Made by a program: the position numbers and the translations under genes. From a virus, in IMG/VR virus record IMGVR_UViG_3300032156_001600, positions 1-25,459 of that record: a stretch of 25,459 nt of DNA, one strand, 5' to 3'. A model generated the notes under the pieces. The model did no database searches. It saw nothing but the letters and a program-made list of their open reading frames with translations, and was not told where the DNA came from. This document shows positions 1 to 6,635 of the stretch, one piece after another; the stretch's first letter is position 1; each line of letters starts with the position of its first letter.

Positions 1-43
1 GCACGTACTCCCGCGGCACGTGCGGCGAGGATGGAGGTCAACA

Positions 44-322
44 ATGCCAGGCAGGACCCGACAAACCGAACAATATGTCAGTGTCTCGTGCTGGCGCCGA
101 ACCAAATGGCTCCTCGAGGCCATTCGGCGACGGCAAATAGGCACCTATAGTCAGATCCTGCATCATCTGGTGGCGGAACGGGCGGCCCAGTTGGGTATTG
201 CGATGGTGGAGCGGGGCATCATGCCCGAAGATGACTGTCCTGATCATAGGCCGGCCCCTGCGAAAAGGCAAGAGAAAAACCTCGGCCGGTCGGCCCGGAA
301 GAGGGCCGGCTCGGCCGGTTAG
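44..322 (+). CDS. small basic protein, unknown function
   Basis: A 92-residue basic protein that I do not recognise. The start at 44 is preferred over an upstream in-frame ATG at 20 because GGAGG lies at 33-37, six bases before it. The N-terminal half (about residues 9-51) alternates a short beta-like stretch (YVSVSCW) with two probable helices (RRTKWLLEAIRRR and SQILHHLVAERAAQLGI). This could be a ribbon-helix-helix or small HTH DNA-binding fold, but no diagnostic residues confirm that. The C-terminal tail is rich in Lys, Arg, Pro and Gly and looks disordered. It is the first gene in the window, and its stop is followed at once by a short GC-rich hairpin. The reading frame is probably real because of the ribosome binding site; the function is open. 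Confidence 0.55.
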   Translation: MPGRTRQTEQYVSVSCWRRTKWLLEAIRRRQIGTYSQILHHLVAERAAQLGIAMVERGIMPEDDCPDHRPAPAKRQEKNLGRSARKRAGSAG

Positions 323-338
323 ACCGCCTCAGGCGGTC
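322..338 (+). terminator. short GC-rich hairpin after the first gene
   Basis: A 7-bp inverted repeat, GACCGCC and GGCGGTC with a TCA loop, begins at the last base of the stop codon of the gene at 44-322. No U-tract follows, so intrinsic termination is doubtful; it may only stabilise an mRNA 3' end. The rest of 339-490 contains smaller GC-rich inverted repeats and no convincing gene. Confidence 0.3.
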
Positions 339-490
339 GAGGAGACCAGGAAACCTTCTTCCTTCGCGGTCGGGCGGGCCTGCCCATGGGCGGCGCCCCA
401 GCCCCAATGAGAGCCAGACCGGGGCGAAACGAATGCATGGGCCGCAACGGCAGGCGTTAGGGCCGTGACCGGCGGGAGAGACCGGCATGA

Positions 491-564
491 TGCGGGGTGG
501 CGCAGCAGGCAGCGCGGCGGGTTCATAGCCCGCAGGTCGGAGGTTCGAGTCCTCCCCCCCGCCA
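491..564 (+). tRNA. tRNA-like gene, anticodon CAT (Met, initiator-like)
   Basis: The stretch folds as a cloverleaf. The D stem pairs GCGC (500-503) with GCGC (512-515) around a loop with GG. The anticodon stem pairs GCGGG (517-521) with CCCGC (529-533) around TTCATAG, giving anticodon CAT at 524-526. The variable loop is AGGTC. The T arm pairs GGAGG (539-543) with CCTCC (551-555) around the canonical TTCGAGT. The acceptor stem pairs GGGG (494-497) with CCCC (556-559) and GC (492-493) with GC (561-562), leaving C560 bulged, T491 opposite C563 unpaired, and A564 as discriminator. CCA is not encoded. Three consecutive G:C pairs at the base of the anticodon stem and an unpaired 1:72 position are initiator-tRNA hallmarks. 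However, the 11:24 pair is C:G, as in elongators. The bulged C is irregular and could mean a decayed gene or a sequencing error in a C run. Confidence 0.75.
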
Positions 565-607
565 GTGGCGCGGCGGCGACGGCCGGGTCGGCGGGGCGAG
601 GATCGTA

Positions 608-913
608 ATGGCGGCGGACAGGCCGGAAACCACGGCGATGGAACAACGGCCCCGGCGGTTCGCCGCCTGGCGACATCCGGGTCACGGGGCCTGGTACCTG
701 GTGCAGGAGGTCGGCGGCGGTCGGATCATTCGGATCGCCCGGCTGGGCGAGGAACGCTGGGAGGCGAAAGGCATGGCTTGTTATCTCGCCGACGCCATAA
801 ACGCCTGCGAGCGACTGGGGGGGGAACTGACCGAGGCCGGCGAAAAGGTCGCGGCGGAGATGGCCGCCCGGGGAATGGACATCCGGTCGGCGCCGCCGCC
901 CGCAGACCAGTGA
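608..913 (+). CDS. hypothetical protein, 101 aa
   Basis: Unrecognised small protein. The start at 608 has GAGG at 597-600. The open frame reaches back through the tRNA, but that upstream part is tRNA sequence read as protein. Residues about 15-45 carry aromatic and beta-like segments (FAAWRHPGHGAWYLVQEV, then GRIIRIARLG), followed by a helical part (CYLADAINACERLGGELTEAGEKVAAEMAARG). This alpha/beta layout would suit a small single-domain protein. It ends in a TGA directly abutting the ATG of the next gene, so the two are probably translated together. Codon use is like the neighbouring genes. No function can be assigned. Confidence 0.6.
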   Translation: MAADRPETTAMEQRPRRFAAWRHPGHGAWYLVQEVGGGRIIRIARLGEERWEAKGMACYLADAINACERLGGELTEAGEKVAAEMAARGMDIRSAPPPADQ

Positions 914-1318
914 ATGGAGATCGTCGTGGACCATCAAGCGCTGGACGACCACCCCGATCAAGTGCCGGTGGATCGGCGGCGGATTCTGTGGCGGCGGCTG
1001 ACGGGGACGGCGGGCGCCCGGCCGGGGCGGCTGTGGCGGAGCTGGTGCCGGCTCAAAAAACTCATCCACCTGCAGGCGCCGCCGTTCTGCATCGACGGCC
1101 AGGTTGATATTTGCGACCGCTGCCTGCGGGAGTTCCTGGCCGCCGCCAGGAACGCCGCCCCGACAGGCATCAGCGCTGAGGAAGAACGGGCCCGTCGGCG
1201 GGAAATGGCGCAGTTGTTCGGCTCGGAAATCCTTTGGGAAAACCATCTCCCGCCGGTCCCGGCCGCGGCGATGGCGAAGGTTATCTCCCCTCCGGGCGGT
1301 CCCTGCGCCGGGAGCTAG
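914..1318 (+). CDS. hypothetical protein with Cys cluster, 134 aa
   Basis: Unrecognised protein whose ATG follows the previous stop without a gap, suggesting translational coupling; there is no strong ribosome binding site of its own. The middle of the protein has a basic, Trp-rich stretch (RRILWRRLTGTAG, LWRSWCRLKKLIHLQAP) followed by C-x8-C-x2-C (FCIDGQVDICDRC, about residues 79-91), which could be part of a metal-binding site, although a fourth ligand is not obvious. A helical, charged segment with EEERARRREMAQLFG follows. Codon choice supports this frame over the overlapping ones. An RNA- or DNA-binding role would fit the basic part but is only a guess. Confidence 0.5.
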   Translation: MEIVVDHQALDDHPDQVPVDRRRILWRRLTGTAGARPGRLWRSWCRLKKLIHLQAPPFCIDGQVDICDRCLREFLAAARNAAPTGISAEEERARRREMAQLFGSEILWENHLPPVPAAAMAKVISPPGGPCAGS

Positions 1319-1389
1319 TGATTCAGGCGGCCCGCGTCAAGATGATGCGGAGCCGGCGCAGCCAGGCCGCCTTCCGGGCGGCGGGGTAG
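1318..1389 (+). CDS. possible micro-ORF, 23 aa
   Basis: A GTG overlapping the previous stop (TAGTG) opens a 23-codon frame encoding a very basic peptide (IQAARVKMMRSRRSQAAFRAAG). It fills most of the gap before the next gene. There is no clear Shine-Dalgarno sequence, and the only support is the overlap and lack of another explanation for the gap. It may be non-coding. Confidence 0.2.
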   Translation: MIQAARVKMMRSRRSQAAFRAAG

Positions 1390-1402
1390 CGAGACGGGCG
1401 CG

Positions 1403-1870
1403 ATGAATATCGAGGACGTCGAACGATTGCGCGGGCAAAAACGGCTCATCCTGGAACGACTGGCGGCCGGGGAACGGCTCACCCCGCTGCAAGCCCTGCA
1501 GTGGGGTTGCCAGCGGCTGGGGGCGAGGATCTGGGACCTACGACAAATCGGCGCGCCGGTGCGGGACCACATGGTGCGAGTGCGCAAGGCCACCACCGGC
1601 CAGCAGGCGGACGTGAAAGAATATTGGCTGGAGGCGCCGGACGCCGCCCAGGCCCGGCAACTGCTGGCGGCGACGGCGGGCGGCCGGCGGCGGGGGCAAA
1701 CGGGCGGCGGACCGCCACAAACAGAAACATCCTCCAGTAGCGGCGGCGATTTGCCCGGCCGGGCCATCCCGGCCCGGCCGGGACGGCCGCCGCCGGCGGC
1801 GAAGAACGGCCCGGACCCGCGGCGCGGAGTGCTGTGGGAGGACGTGGACCGGCCTGTCGGCTACGGTTGA
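1403..1870 (+). CDS. HTH_39-like winged-helix protein
   Basis: 155 residues. The N-terminal 75 or so match the pattern of the phage/prophage HTH_39 winged-helix family: a helix (QKRLILERLAAG), the typical LTPLQALQWGCQRLGARIWDLRQ recognition part, then the wing (GAPVRDHMVRV and VKEYWLEA). Such proteins are common in phage early regions as small DNA-binding regulators or in degenerate replication genes. The C-terminal half is Gly/Pro/Arg-rich and probably disordered. The start is an ATG at 1403 with a weak upstream GAGACGGG. The domain call is based on motif recall and is fairly strong; the target DNA is unknown. Confidence 0.7.
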   Translation: MNIEDVERLRGQKRLILERLAAGERLTPLQALQWGCQRLGARIWDLRQIGAPVRDHMVRVRKATTGQQADVKEYWLEAPDAAQARQLLAATAGGRRRGQTGGGPPQTETSSSSGGDLPGRAIPARPGRPPPAAKNGPDPRRGVLWEDVDRPVGYG

Positions 1871-1875
1871 GGCGA

Positions 1876-1956
1876 ATGACGGCGGAGATGCCAGCGCCGC
1901 GGCGCTGGAGGTCAAAAAACAGCCGTAAATCCGGCGACACGAGGAGGAGCCCATGA
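1876..1956 (+). CDS. possible 26-aa basic peptide, coupled to next gene
   Basis: ATG at 1876 opens a 26-codon frame (MTAEMPAPRRWRSKN...) that ends in a TGA overlapping the ATG of the metallopeptidase gene (ATGA at 1953-1956). The overlap is the same device used between established genes in this window. Upstream TGAGGCGA is a weak ribosome binding site. The frame contains the perfect palindrome at 1891-1908, so the region could instead be a non-coding leader. Confidence 0.3.
   Translation: MTAEMPAPRRWRSKNSRKSGDTRRSP
1891..1908. repeat. 18-bp perfect palindrome
   Basis: CCAGCGCCG followed by CGGCGCTGG is a perfect 18-bp palindrome about 45 bases before the metallopeptidase start. It could be a protein-binding site or a leader hairpin; in GC-rich DNA a chance origin is also possible. 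Confidence 0.45.
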
Positions 1957-2633
1957 ATTGTCAGGAGATGAAGGATACGGAAGATCCCCGGCGGTTGGCG
2001 GCGGAAATCTGCGCGGCGGATCACCAGGCGTTCTGGCACCTCGCGGCGGCGAGGATCAAGTGGCTGTGGGAGACGGATACCCCGGCGCCCTCGGGACGAG
2101 TGTCCCTGGGCCGCGCTAAACGGCCCGGCGGGCTGCTGCGACACTTCAGCGGCGCCGACTTCATCATCACTCTCCGCGAGGATACCTGGGCGGATCTCAC
2201 CGACGGGCAGCGCTGGGCCCTGGTGCGGCACGAGCTGCTGCACTGCGGGGTCAAACTCAATAAGGCCGGTCAGCCTATGACGGCGGCGGGTCTGCCGCTG
2301 CCGAGGGGAGAGGGCGGCGAGTATGACGGCGAGGGCGTCCGCCTGGCATATATCGTCCGAAAGCACGAATTCGAGGGATTTCTGGCTGAGATTGATGCGA
2401 CGGGGCGGTGGACCCCGGAAATGGACGCCGCCCACCGCCGCTGGCGGCAGTTGATGCTGCCGCTGTCAGGCGAGATCGACAAGGACACCGGCGAGGTCCT
2501 CCCGGTCTCCGCGGCAGATCACCTCTCGGTGCGCATTCTGCGCGGCGAGGAAGCAATGCGCAGACGGTCGCCGAGGACCGGGCGAGGAACGGCAAGAATC
2601 GCAAAAAGGGATCGAGCCCGGGCGGGCGGGTGA
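1953..2633 (+). CDS. phage metallopeptidase (HExxH)
   Basis: 226 residues with a strong ribosome binding site (GAGGAGGAG, 1941-1949). The sequence ALVRHELLHC gives a zinc-binding HELLH at residues 93-97, and KHEFEGF with a His at about 138 corresponds to the third-ligand region typical of the putative phage metallopeptidase family (RKHD-x2-F followed by xGLW; here RKHEFEGF then GRW). These proteins occur in early phage gene clusters and are thought to act on an unknown cytoplasmic protein. Residues 25-90 supply the preceding helix and strand (SGADFIITLREDTWADLTDGQRW). The C-terminal 50 residues are very basic (RRRSPRTGRGTARIAKRDRARAGG) and probably a flexible tail. Active-site residues look intact, so it should be a working enzyme; the substrate is unknown. 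Confidence 0.8.
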   Translation: MNCQEMKDTEDPRRLAAEICAADHQAFWHLAAARIKWLWETDTPAPSGRVSLGRAKRPGGLLRHFSGADFIITLREDTWADLTDGQRWALVRHELLHCGVKLNKAGQPMTAAGLPLPRGEGGEYDGEGVRLAYIVRKHEFEGFLAEIDATGRWTPEMDAAHRRWRQLMLPLSGEIDKDTGEVLPVSAADHLSVRILRGEEAMRRRSPRTGRGTARIAKRDRARAGG

Positions 2634-2665
2634 GGTAAGGATAGGGGGAACTGGAGGCGCAGATC

Positions 2666-4501
2666 ATGGCAAGAGGCAAGCACCAGGCGGATCAGGCGGA
2701 TAAAGAGCGCATAATCGCGGCCCCGGGACGGCCCCGGCGGCGGAAGGAAGGGCAAGTCCCGGCGGGGAATAGCCCCACGGCGACCGGGCCAAGCGGAGAA
2801 GCCACGCCGAGGGCGACGAGCGAACAGCGCCCGCGGGCTGAATGTCGGCTCATCTGGGCGGCGGTGGCGGAAATCACGGTGTGCGAAGGCTGGAACCCCC
2901 GGCGCTGCGACGAGATGTCGCCGGAGTTCGGCGAACTCGTCGAGAGCGTGCGGAATAGCGGGGTGATCGTGCCGGTCCACGTGCGGCGGGTGGATGGGGC
3001 GATGGAACTGCTGGCGGGCGAGCGGCGGGTGAAGGCGGCGAAGGCGGCTGGGCGGGCGATCATCCCGGCCATCGATCACGGGGAGCTCGGCGACGAGGAA
3101 GGCTTCGAGATCACCTTCGTCGAGAACTATCAGCGGCGGGATCTCACGGCGCTAGAGGAGGCCCGGGCGGCGGCGCTGCTGTTGCAGCACTACCGCGGCG
3201 ATGCGGCGGCGGCCGCGGTGCGGCTGGGGCGATCCGTAACCTGGCTGCGACAAAGGGCGAGCATCGACGGGAACCTGACGGCCTGGTGGAAACAGGCCAG
3301 CTCGGCCTCGGCGCCGCGGCAATGGGGGAGCTTGGATTTGTCGGACTGGACGGCGGCGCACTTCGCCTTGATCGCCCGGTTGCCCAAGGACGAGCAGGAA
3401 AGGCTCGTGGAGGAAATGCCCGCTTATTTCGACAGCGTCGCGGTGGGCCAGCTGGCGAAATGGCTCGCCGAGCAGTTGCAGCTGCTGCGCGGGGCGCCTT
3501 GGCCGCTGGAGGATGAGTTGCTGGCGCCGGAGGCGGGGGCCTGCGCGACGTGCACCAGCCGAAGCGGGGCGCAGCCCATGCTGTGGGAGGAAATGATCGA
3601 CCCGGCGGCGATCAATCGCGCAGATCGCTGCCTGAAGCTGGCTTGTTGGCGGCAGAAGACCGCCGCCCACTTGCAGCGCCGACGGACGGAACTCCAGGCC
3701 AAATATGCCGGACTGGTGGACATCACGACGGAGGACTTCTACCCGGCTTCGCTGACCCGGATGCGCGGCCAGGCGCCGGGCAACGTGTTGACCCGTAATG
3801 CGTATGAGCTGGCGAGCAGGACGGCCAAGGGCGCGGTGCCGGCCCTGGTGGTCCACGGCAAGAGGGAAGGCAGTCTCCGCTGGGTGCGCCTGGCGCCCGC
3901 CCGCAGAGAGGGCGGCGGCGCGAAGGTCCGCGGCGCGAAGATGTCGCTGGTAGATCGCCAGCTGCGGCTTCAGGCGCGGCGCTGGGCTCAGGTCGGCGTC
4001 GAATTAATCGCGCAGATGGGGAAGGCGGGCGAGGGCGCCCTGGGCCGGCGGGGGATCGACTACCACCAGGAACTGAGGACGTTGGCGGCGCTGGCGGCGG
4101 TGTTCGGTACGGCCCTCCGCCGCAGCACGGTTGATGATGGGGACGAAAAGTGTTGGGAGGAGGTGGCGGCGCTGGCCGGCGAGGTTGGGGAACGGGATTT
4201 GCCGAATAGACTCTGGGAGCAAGTTCGCGGCACGCTGCAAGAGAGACTGCGCTCGTCGGCGGCGAGACAGTCCCGCTTGTGGTTGCATGATCTGAGCCGG
4301 GGGAACGAGATCGCGGCCGCCGAGGCGCAGCACATCGGGGAACTGCTGGGGACGGACGTCAAGGCCCTGCTGGCCGAGATCTCTCGGCGAAAAGGCTTCA
4401 CGGAGCCGAAGTCTTGGGCCGCGGTCGGGCCCAAGAAGAAGGCGGCGATAAGGCGAGGACCGGGCGCGGCCGCGGGCCGCAGAAAGGCTGAGGGCAGATG
4501 A
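2666..4501 (+). CDS. ParB-like protein with Cys cluster
   Basis: 611 residues. Residues 1-60 are basic and low-complexity. Residues about 65-165 form a ParB/Srx-type N-terminal domain: SPEFGELVESVRNSGVIVPV, then the box with LLAGERRVKAAKAAG (GERR at 118-121), then VENYQRRDLTALEEA, the ENxxRxDLxxxE box. In ParB proteins these boxes bind CTP. A helix-turn-helix-like segment follows (DAAAAAVRLGRSVTWLRQRASI, about 179-200). Near residue 290 are CATCTSRSGAQPMLW and RCLKLACWRQK, a Cys-rich region seen in many phage ParB-like proteins and plausibly a zinc site. The C-terminal half is helical and ends in a basic tail. GGAGG stands upstream of the start. No ParA accompanies it, so plasmid-type segregation is not shown; regulation, DNA organisation or nuclease function are alternatives. 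The stop overlaps the next ATG. Confidence 0.8.
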   Translation: MARGKHQADQADKERIIAAPGRPRRRKEGQVPAGNSPTATGPSGEATPRATSEQRPRAECRLIWAAVAEITVCEGWNPRRCDEMSPEFGELVESVRNSGVIVPVHVRRVDGAMELLAGERRVKAAKAAGRAIIPAIDHGELGDEEGFEITFVENYQRRDLTALEEARAAALLLQHYRGDAAAAAVRLGRSVTWLRQRASIDGNLTAWWKQASSASAPRQWGSLDLSDWTAAHFALIARLPKDEQERLVEEMPAYFDSVAVGQLAKWLAEQLQLLRGAPWPLEDELLAPEAGACATCTSRSGAQPMLWEEMIDPAAINRADRCLKLACWRQKTAAHLQRRRTELQAKYAGLVDITTEDFYPASLTRMRGQAPGNVLTRNAYELASRTAKGAVPALVVHGKREGSLRWVRLAPARREGGGAKVRGAKMSLVDRQLRLQARRWAQVGVELIAQMGKAGEGALGRRGIDYHQELRTLAALAAVFGTALRRSTVDDGDEKCWEEVAALAGEVGERDLPNRLWEQVRGTLQERLRSSAARQSRLWLHDLSRGNEIAAAEAQHIGELLGTDVKALLAEISRRKGFTEPKSWAAVGPKKKAAIRRGPGAAAGRRKAEGR

Positions 4502-4746
4502 AGAACTGGCGACAGGTCCTGCGCTGGCTGGCGGGACGATGGGGATGGGGGCGACGGAAGCCGGAGCAACCTTATTGGGAATTGTTCCGCGACGCCAAGG
4601 GTCGGCCGCGGCTGCGCCTGCGCGGGGCGAACCACGAGATCCTTATGTCGGGCGAGGAATATAGTTCTTTTTCCCAGGCCCGACGGACGGCGACGATGCT
4701 GGAGGCGGCGACCGGGTTGGCCGTGCGGGAGGAGCATGGTTGTTAA
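4498..4746 (+). CDS. DUF1508/YegP-like small protein
   Basis: 82 residues, start overlapping the ParB-like stop as ATGA. Residues 27-72 follow the DUF1508/YegP pattern: YWELFRDAKGRPRLRLRGANHEILMSGEEYSSFSQARRTATML, that is an aromatic strand, a K/G turn, an arginine-rich strand ending in xAN, a strand with the MSGEEYSS motif, then a helix. YegP-type domains are small alpha-beta folds of uncertain role. The first 25 residues are Trp/Arg-rich (NWRQVLRWLAGRWGWGRR). It overlaps the resolvase gene downstream and is probably co-translated with both neighbours. Confidence 0.7.
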   Translation: MKNWRQVLRWLAGRWGWGRRKPEQPYWELFRDAKGRPRLRLRGANHEILMSGEEYSSFSQARRTATMLEAATGLAVREEHGC

Positions 4747-5321
4747 CGGCGATGTCGGCGGATAAGTGCACGAGAGCGGGGAGCAGCCAGGTGGCGGGCA
4801 CGCTGCTGGCAATCGACCCCGGCGTGATCCGGACCGGCTGGGCGGCGCTCGACCCGGCGAGCGGGCAATGCCGGGCCTGGGGCGTGCTCCGGCCGCCCGG
4901 CGCGCTGGACCGGGACATACGAATAGCATGGCTGTGTTATTCGCTGCAGGAAATCTTGGCGATGCAGCAACCGCAGGACGTCGTGATTGAATGGACCAGC
5001 GGCCACGTCGCCGGGCGGCATGGTGGCGGCGGGGCAGGCCTGGCGACTTATGGCGTCGCCGTCGGGGCGCTGTGGGCTACGGCCTGGCACTGGACGATAG
5101 CGATGAACCGGGAATCGGGGGACCCTTTGCGGGCGCGCTGCCTGGTGGTCGAAGAGAATACCTGGACGCGGGGTCGGCCCAAGAGCGAACGGCAGCGCGA
5201 TGTCGCGCTGCTGCTCCGCGAGAGATACAGTGCGGCGGCGGATAGCGGCGGGGATGCGGCGGACGCGATCGGACTGGGCTGGTGGGTCGTCGAGCGGCGG
5301 CGGCTGCGACTCGACATATAA
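4740..5321 (+). CDS. RuvC-like Holliday-junction resolvase
   Basis: 193 residues. The RNase H-like core is visible: LLAIDPGVIRTGWAALD with the first catalytic Asp at about residue 26, VVIEW with the catalytic Glu at about 84, and a final DAADAIGLGWW with the paired Asp near residues 173-176. The basic stretch GRPKSERQRDVALLL before it fits the usual DNA-contacting Lys/Arg helix. The family cleaves branched DNA; in phages it resolves recombination or replication intermediates before packaging. The TTG at 4740 is chosen because GGAGGAG (4728-4734) is well spaced for it; an ATG at 4752 is the alternative and would remove four residues. All catalytic residues appear present. Confidence 0.8.
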   Translation: MLTAMSADKCTRAGSSQVAGTLLAIDPGVIRTGWAALDPASGQCRAWGVLRPPGALDRDIRIAWLCYSLQEILAMQQPQDVVIEWTSGHVAGRHGGGGAGLATYGVAVGALWATAWHWTIAMNRESGDPLRARCLVVEENTWTRGRPKSERQRDVALLLRERYSAAADSGGDAADAIGLGWWVVERRRLRLDI

Positions 5322-5343
5322 GGTATGGGGCAAGGAGGCGCAC

Positions 5344-6615
5344 ATGGCGGCGGACGCGATTCGGATCGTAAATTGGGAGCGGCACTACGAGGTGAACCGG
5401 GACGGCGGGGCCTGGAAGACAGGGCAAGCGAAACGGGTGGCGGCGTTGGAGTTTGTCCGCTGGCGGGCCTACGGGTTGCAACACTCGGAGGACTTCCGTG
5501 AGCTGGCGGGCCGGGCCGGGCCGGAGGGGGCATGCCGGGCGATGGGATTGTTCGGCAAACTTTTGGAAATCGCGGCGCAGAAAACGGCGGACAAGCGAGG
5601 TTGGATCCTTAGCGGGCGGGATGAGGCGATGGGAGCGGTGGAGATTGCGGCCAAGCTGGGTTTCGACGCCGCGCAGGTGGCGGTTGACCTGGCGATCCTG
5701 CACGCTGTCCGCTGGGTGGAGGCCGCGGCGTGCAGGTTCGCCGTGCGGCCCGGCGCGGTGAACCTGGCCGGGGCGGTGCTGGGGTTAACCTGTGAGCAAG
5801 CAGGGGAAGTATGCGAGCAGGGCGGGCAAGGTGGGCAAGATGGGGGGGCGTCGGAGTTCGCGGCGGCGGCGGCGACAACCCCGACGCTTTCAGAACAGAA
5901 CCAGAAGCAGAATATCAAGGTAAAAATAAACCAGAATCCAGAAGGCGCCGGCGACGACGGCGAGGTTGGATCCCACGTGGGAGGAGGAGAGAGGGAGGAA
6001 GGAGGCGGAAATCTTGAGGGCTTGCCCGTCGGGCCGCCCGGAACCCTGGGGTCTGGAGGTCTGGAATCCGGGCGATTGAAGTCTGAGGACTCTGGGGATC
6101 TGGTCGGAGGGAAATTGGACCCTGGGAATCTGACGCGGCGGCCCGACGGGCAAGGTGCCAAAGGCACGGTGGCTCTGGCAAGCCACCACGGGGCGGGCGG
6201 CGAGACAGAGCGGTGTTTATCGTGGGAGATGAGGCTGGAGGGGATGGACCTGGAGCGGGCGGACCCGGCGCTGATGCTGGAGGGGCTAAGCGTAAGGGAT
6301 GAGTGGCGGCGGGAGATGGTCATCGATCGGGCGCTGGCCTGGCTCGAGGCGATGGCGCCGGAATATCTCGCGCCGCCGCCGACGGCCGCGGAGGCGGTGC
6401 GCAGGGATGCAGCCGGCTGCCGGACGACCTGCGAGCGGAAGGCGAAGGCGCTCTATGAGCAGGGTGGGGCTGAGGCGGTGGCGTGGCTCGTGCGCATCGT
6501 GCAGCGGAAGCGCGAGGAAGCCAAGAGCAGCCGGGGTCGGTTGCGAAACGTCATGGCCCTGGCGATCGCCAAGGTGAATGAGCGGCTCATGCGGACGACT
6601 GCGCCGCCAGGTTAG
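5344..6615 (+). CDS. replication-initiator/replisome-organiser-like protein
   Basis: 423 residues; ATG at 5344 has AAGGAGG just upstream, so the longer open frame from 5200 is not used. Residues 1-125 look like a winged-helix region: an N-terminal motif with NWERHYEVNRDGGAWKTG, a helical stretch, then RGWILSGRDEAMGAVEIAAKLGFDAAQVAVDLAILHAVRWVE, the pattern of replisome-organiser or DnaD/O-type N-domains. Residues about 150-300 are a Gly/Ser/Glu-rich linker that contains an unusual palindromic insert (6022-6187). The C-terminal part (about 305-423) is helical (REMVIDRALAWLEAMAPEYL, CERKAKALYEQGGAEAVAWLVRIVQRKREEAKS). A phage replication-initiation role is inferred from position beside the resolvase and this architecture; I cannot name a family with certainty. 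Confidence 0.55.
   Translation: MAADAIRIVNWERHYEVNRDGGAWKTGQAKRVAALEFVRWRAYGLQHSEDFRELAGRAGPEGACRAMGLFGKLLEIAAQKTADKRGWILSGRDEAMGAVEIAAKLGFDAAQVAVDLAILHAVRWVEAAACRFAVRPGAVNLAGAVLGLTCEQAGEVCEQGGQGGQDGGASEFAAAAATTPTLSEQNQKQNIKVKINQNPEGAGDDGEVGSHVGGGEREEGGGNLEGLPVGPPGTLGSGGLESGRLKSEDSGDLVGGKLDPGNLTRRPDGQGAKGTVALASHHGAGGETERCLSWEMRLEGMDLERADPALMLEGLSVRDEWRREMVIDRALAWLEAMAPEYLAPPPTAAEAVRRDAAGCRTTCERKAKALYEQGGAEAVAWLVRIVQRKREEAKSSRGRLRNVMALAIAKVNERLMRTTAPPG
6022..6187. repeat. in-gene palindromic element with 17-bp inverted repeats
   Basis: TTGCCCGTCGGGCCGCC (6022-6038) is repeated in exact reverse complement as GGCGGCCCGACGGGCAA (6137-6153), 98 bases apart. Two further hairpins follow immediately: GTGCC-AAA-GGCAC (6155-6167) and GGTGGCT-CTGGCA-AGCCACC (6168-6187). 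The intervening DNA is a run of imperfect TCTGGGG-type repeats unlike nearby coding sequence. The whole lies in the linker of the replication-like protein and keeps the frame open. Confidence 0.7.
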
Positions 6616-6635
6616 GCGGCGGAAAGGAGACGGCG

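Noticed and set aside
16-23. GCACGTGC palindrome and GCACGT repeat at the left edge
   Set aside because: Too short to interpret and at the window border.
322-338. True intrinsic terminator after the first gene
   Set aside because: Stem is good but no U-tract follows; kept only as a weak hairpin entry.
565-1107. 180-codon + frame overlapping two small genes
   Set aside because: Arg/Gly-rich shadow of the frames at 608-913 and 914-1318, and starts at the tRNA end.
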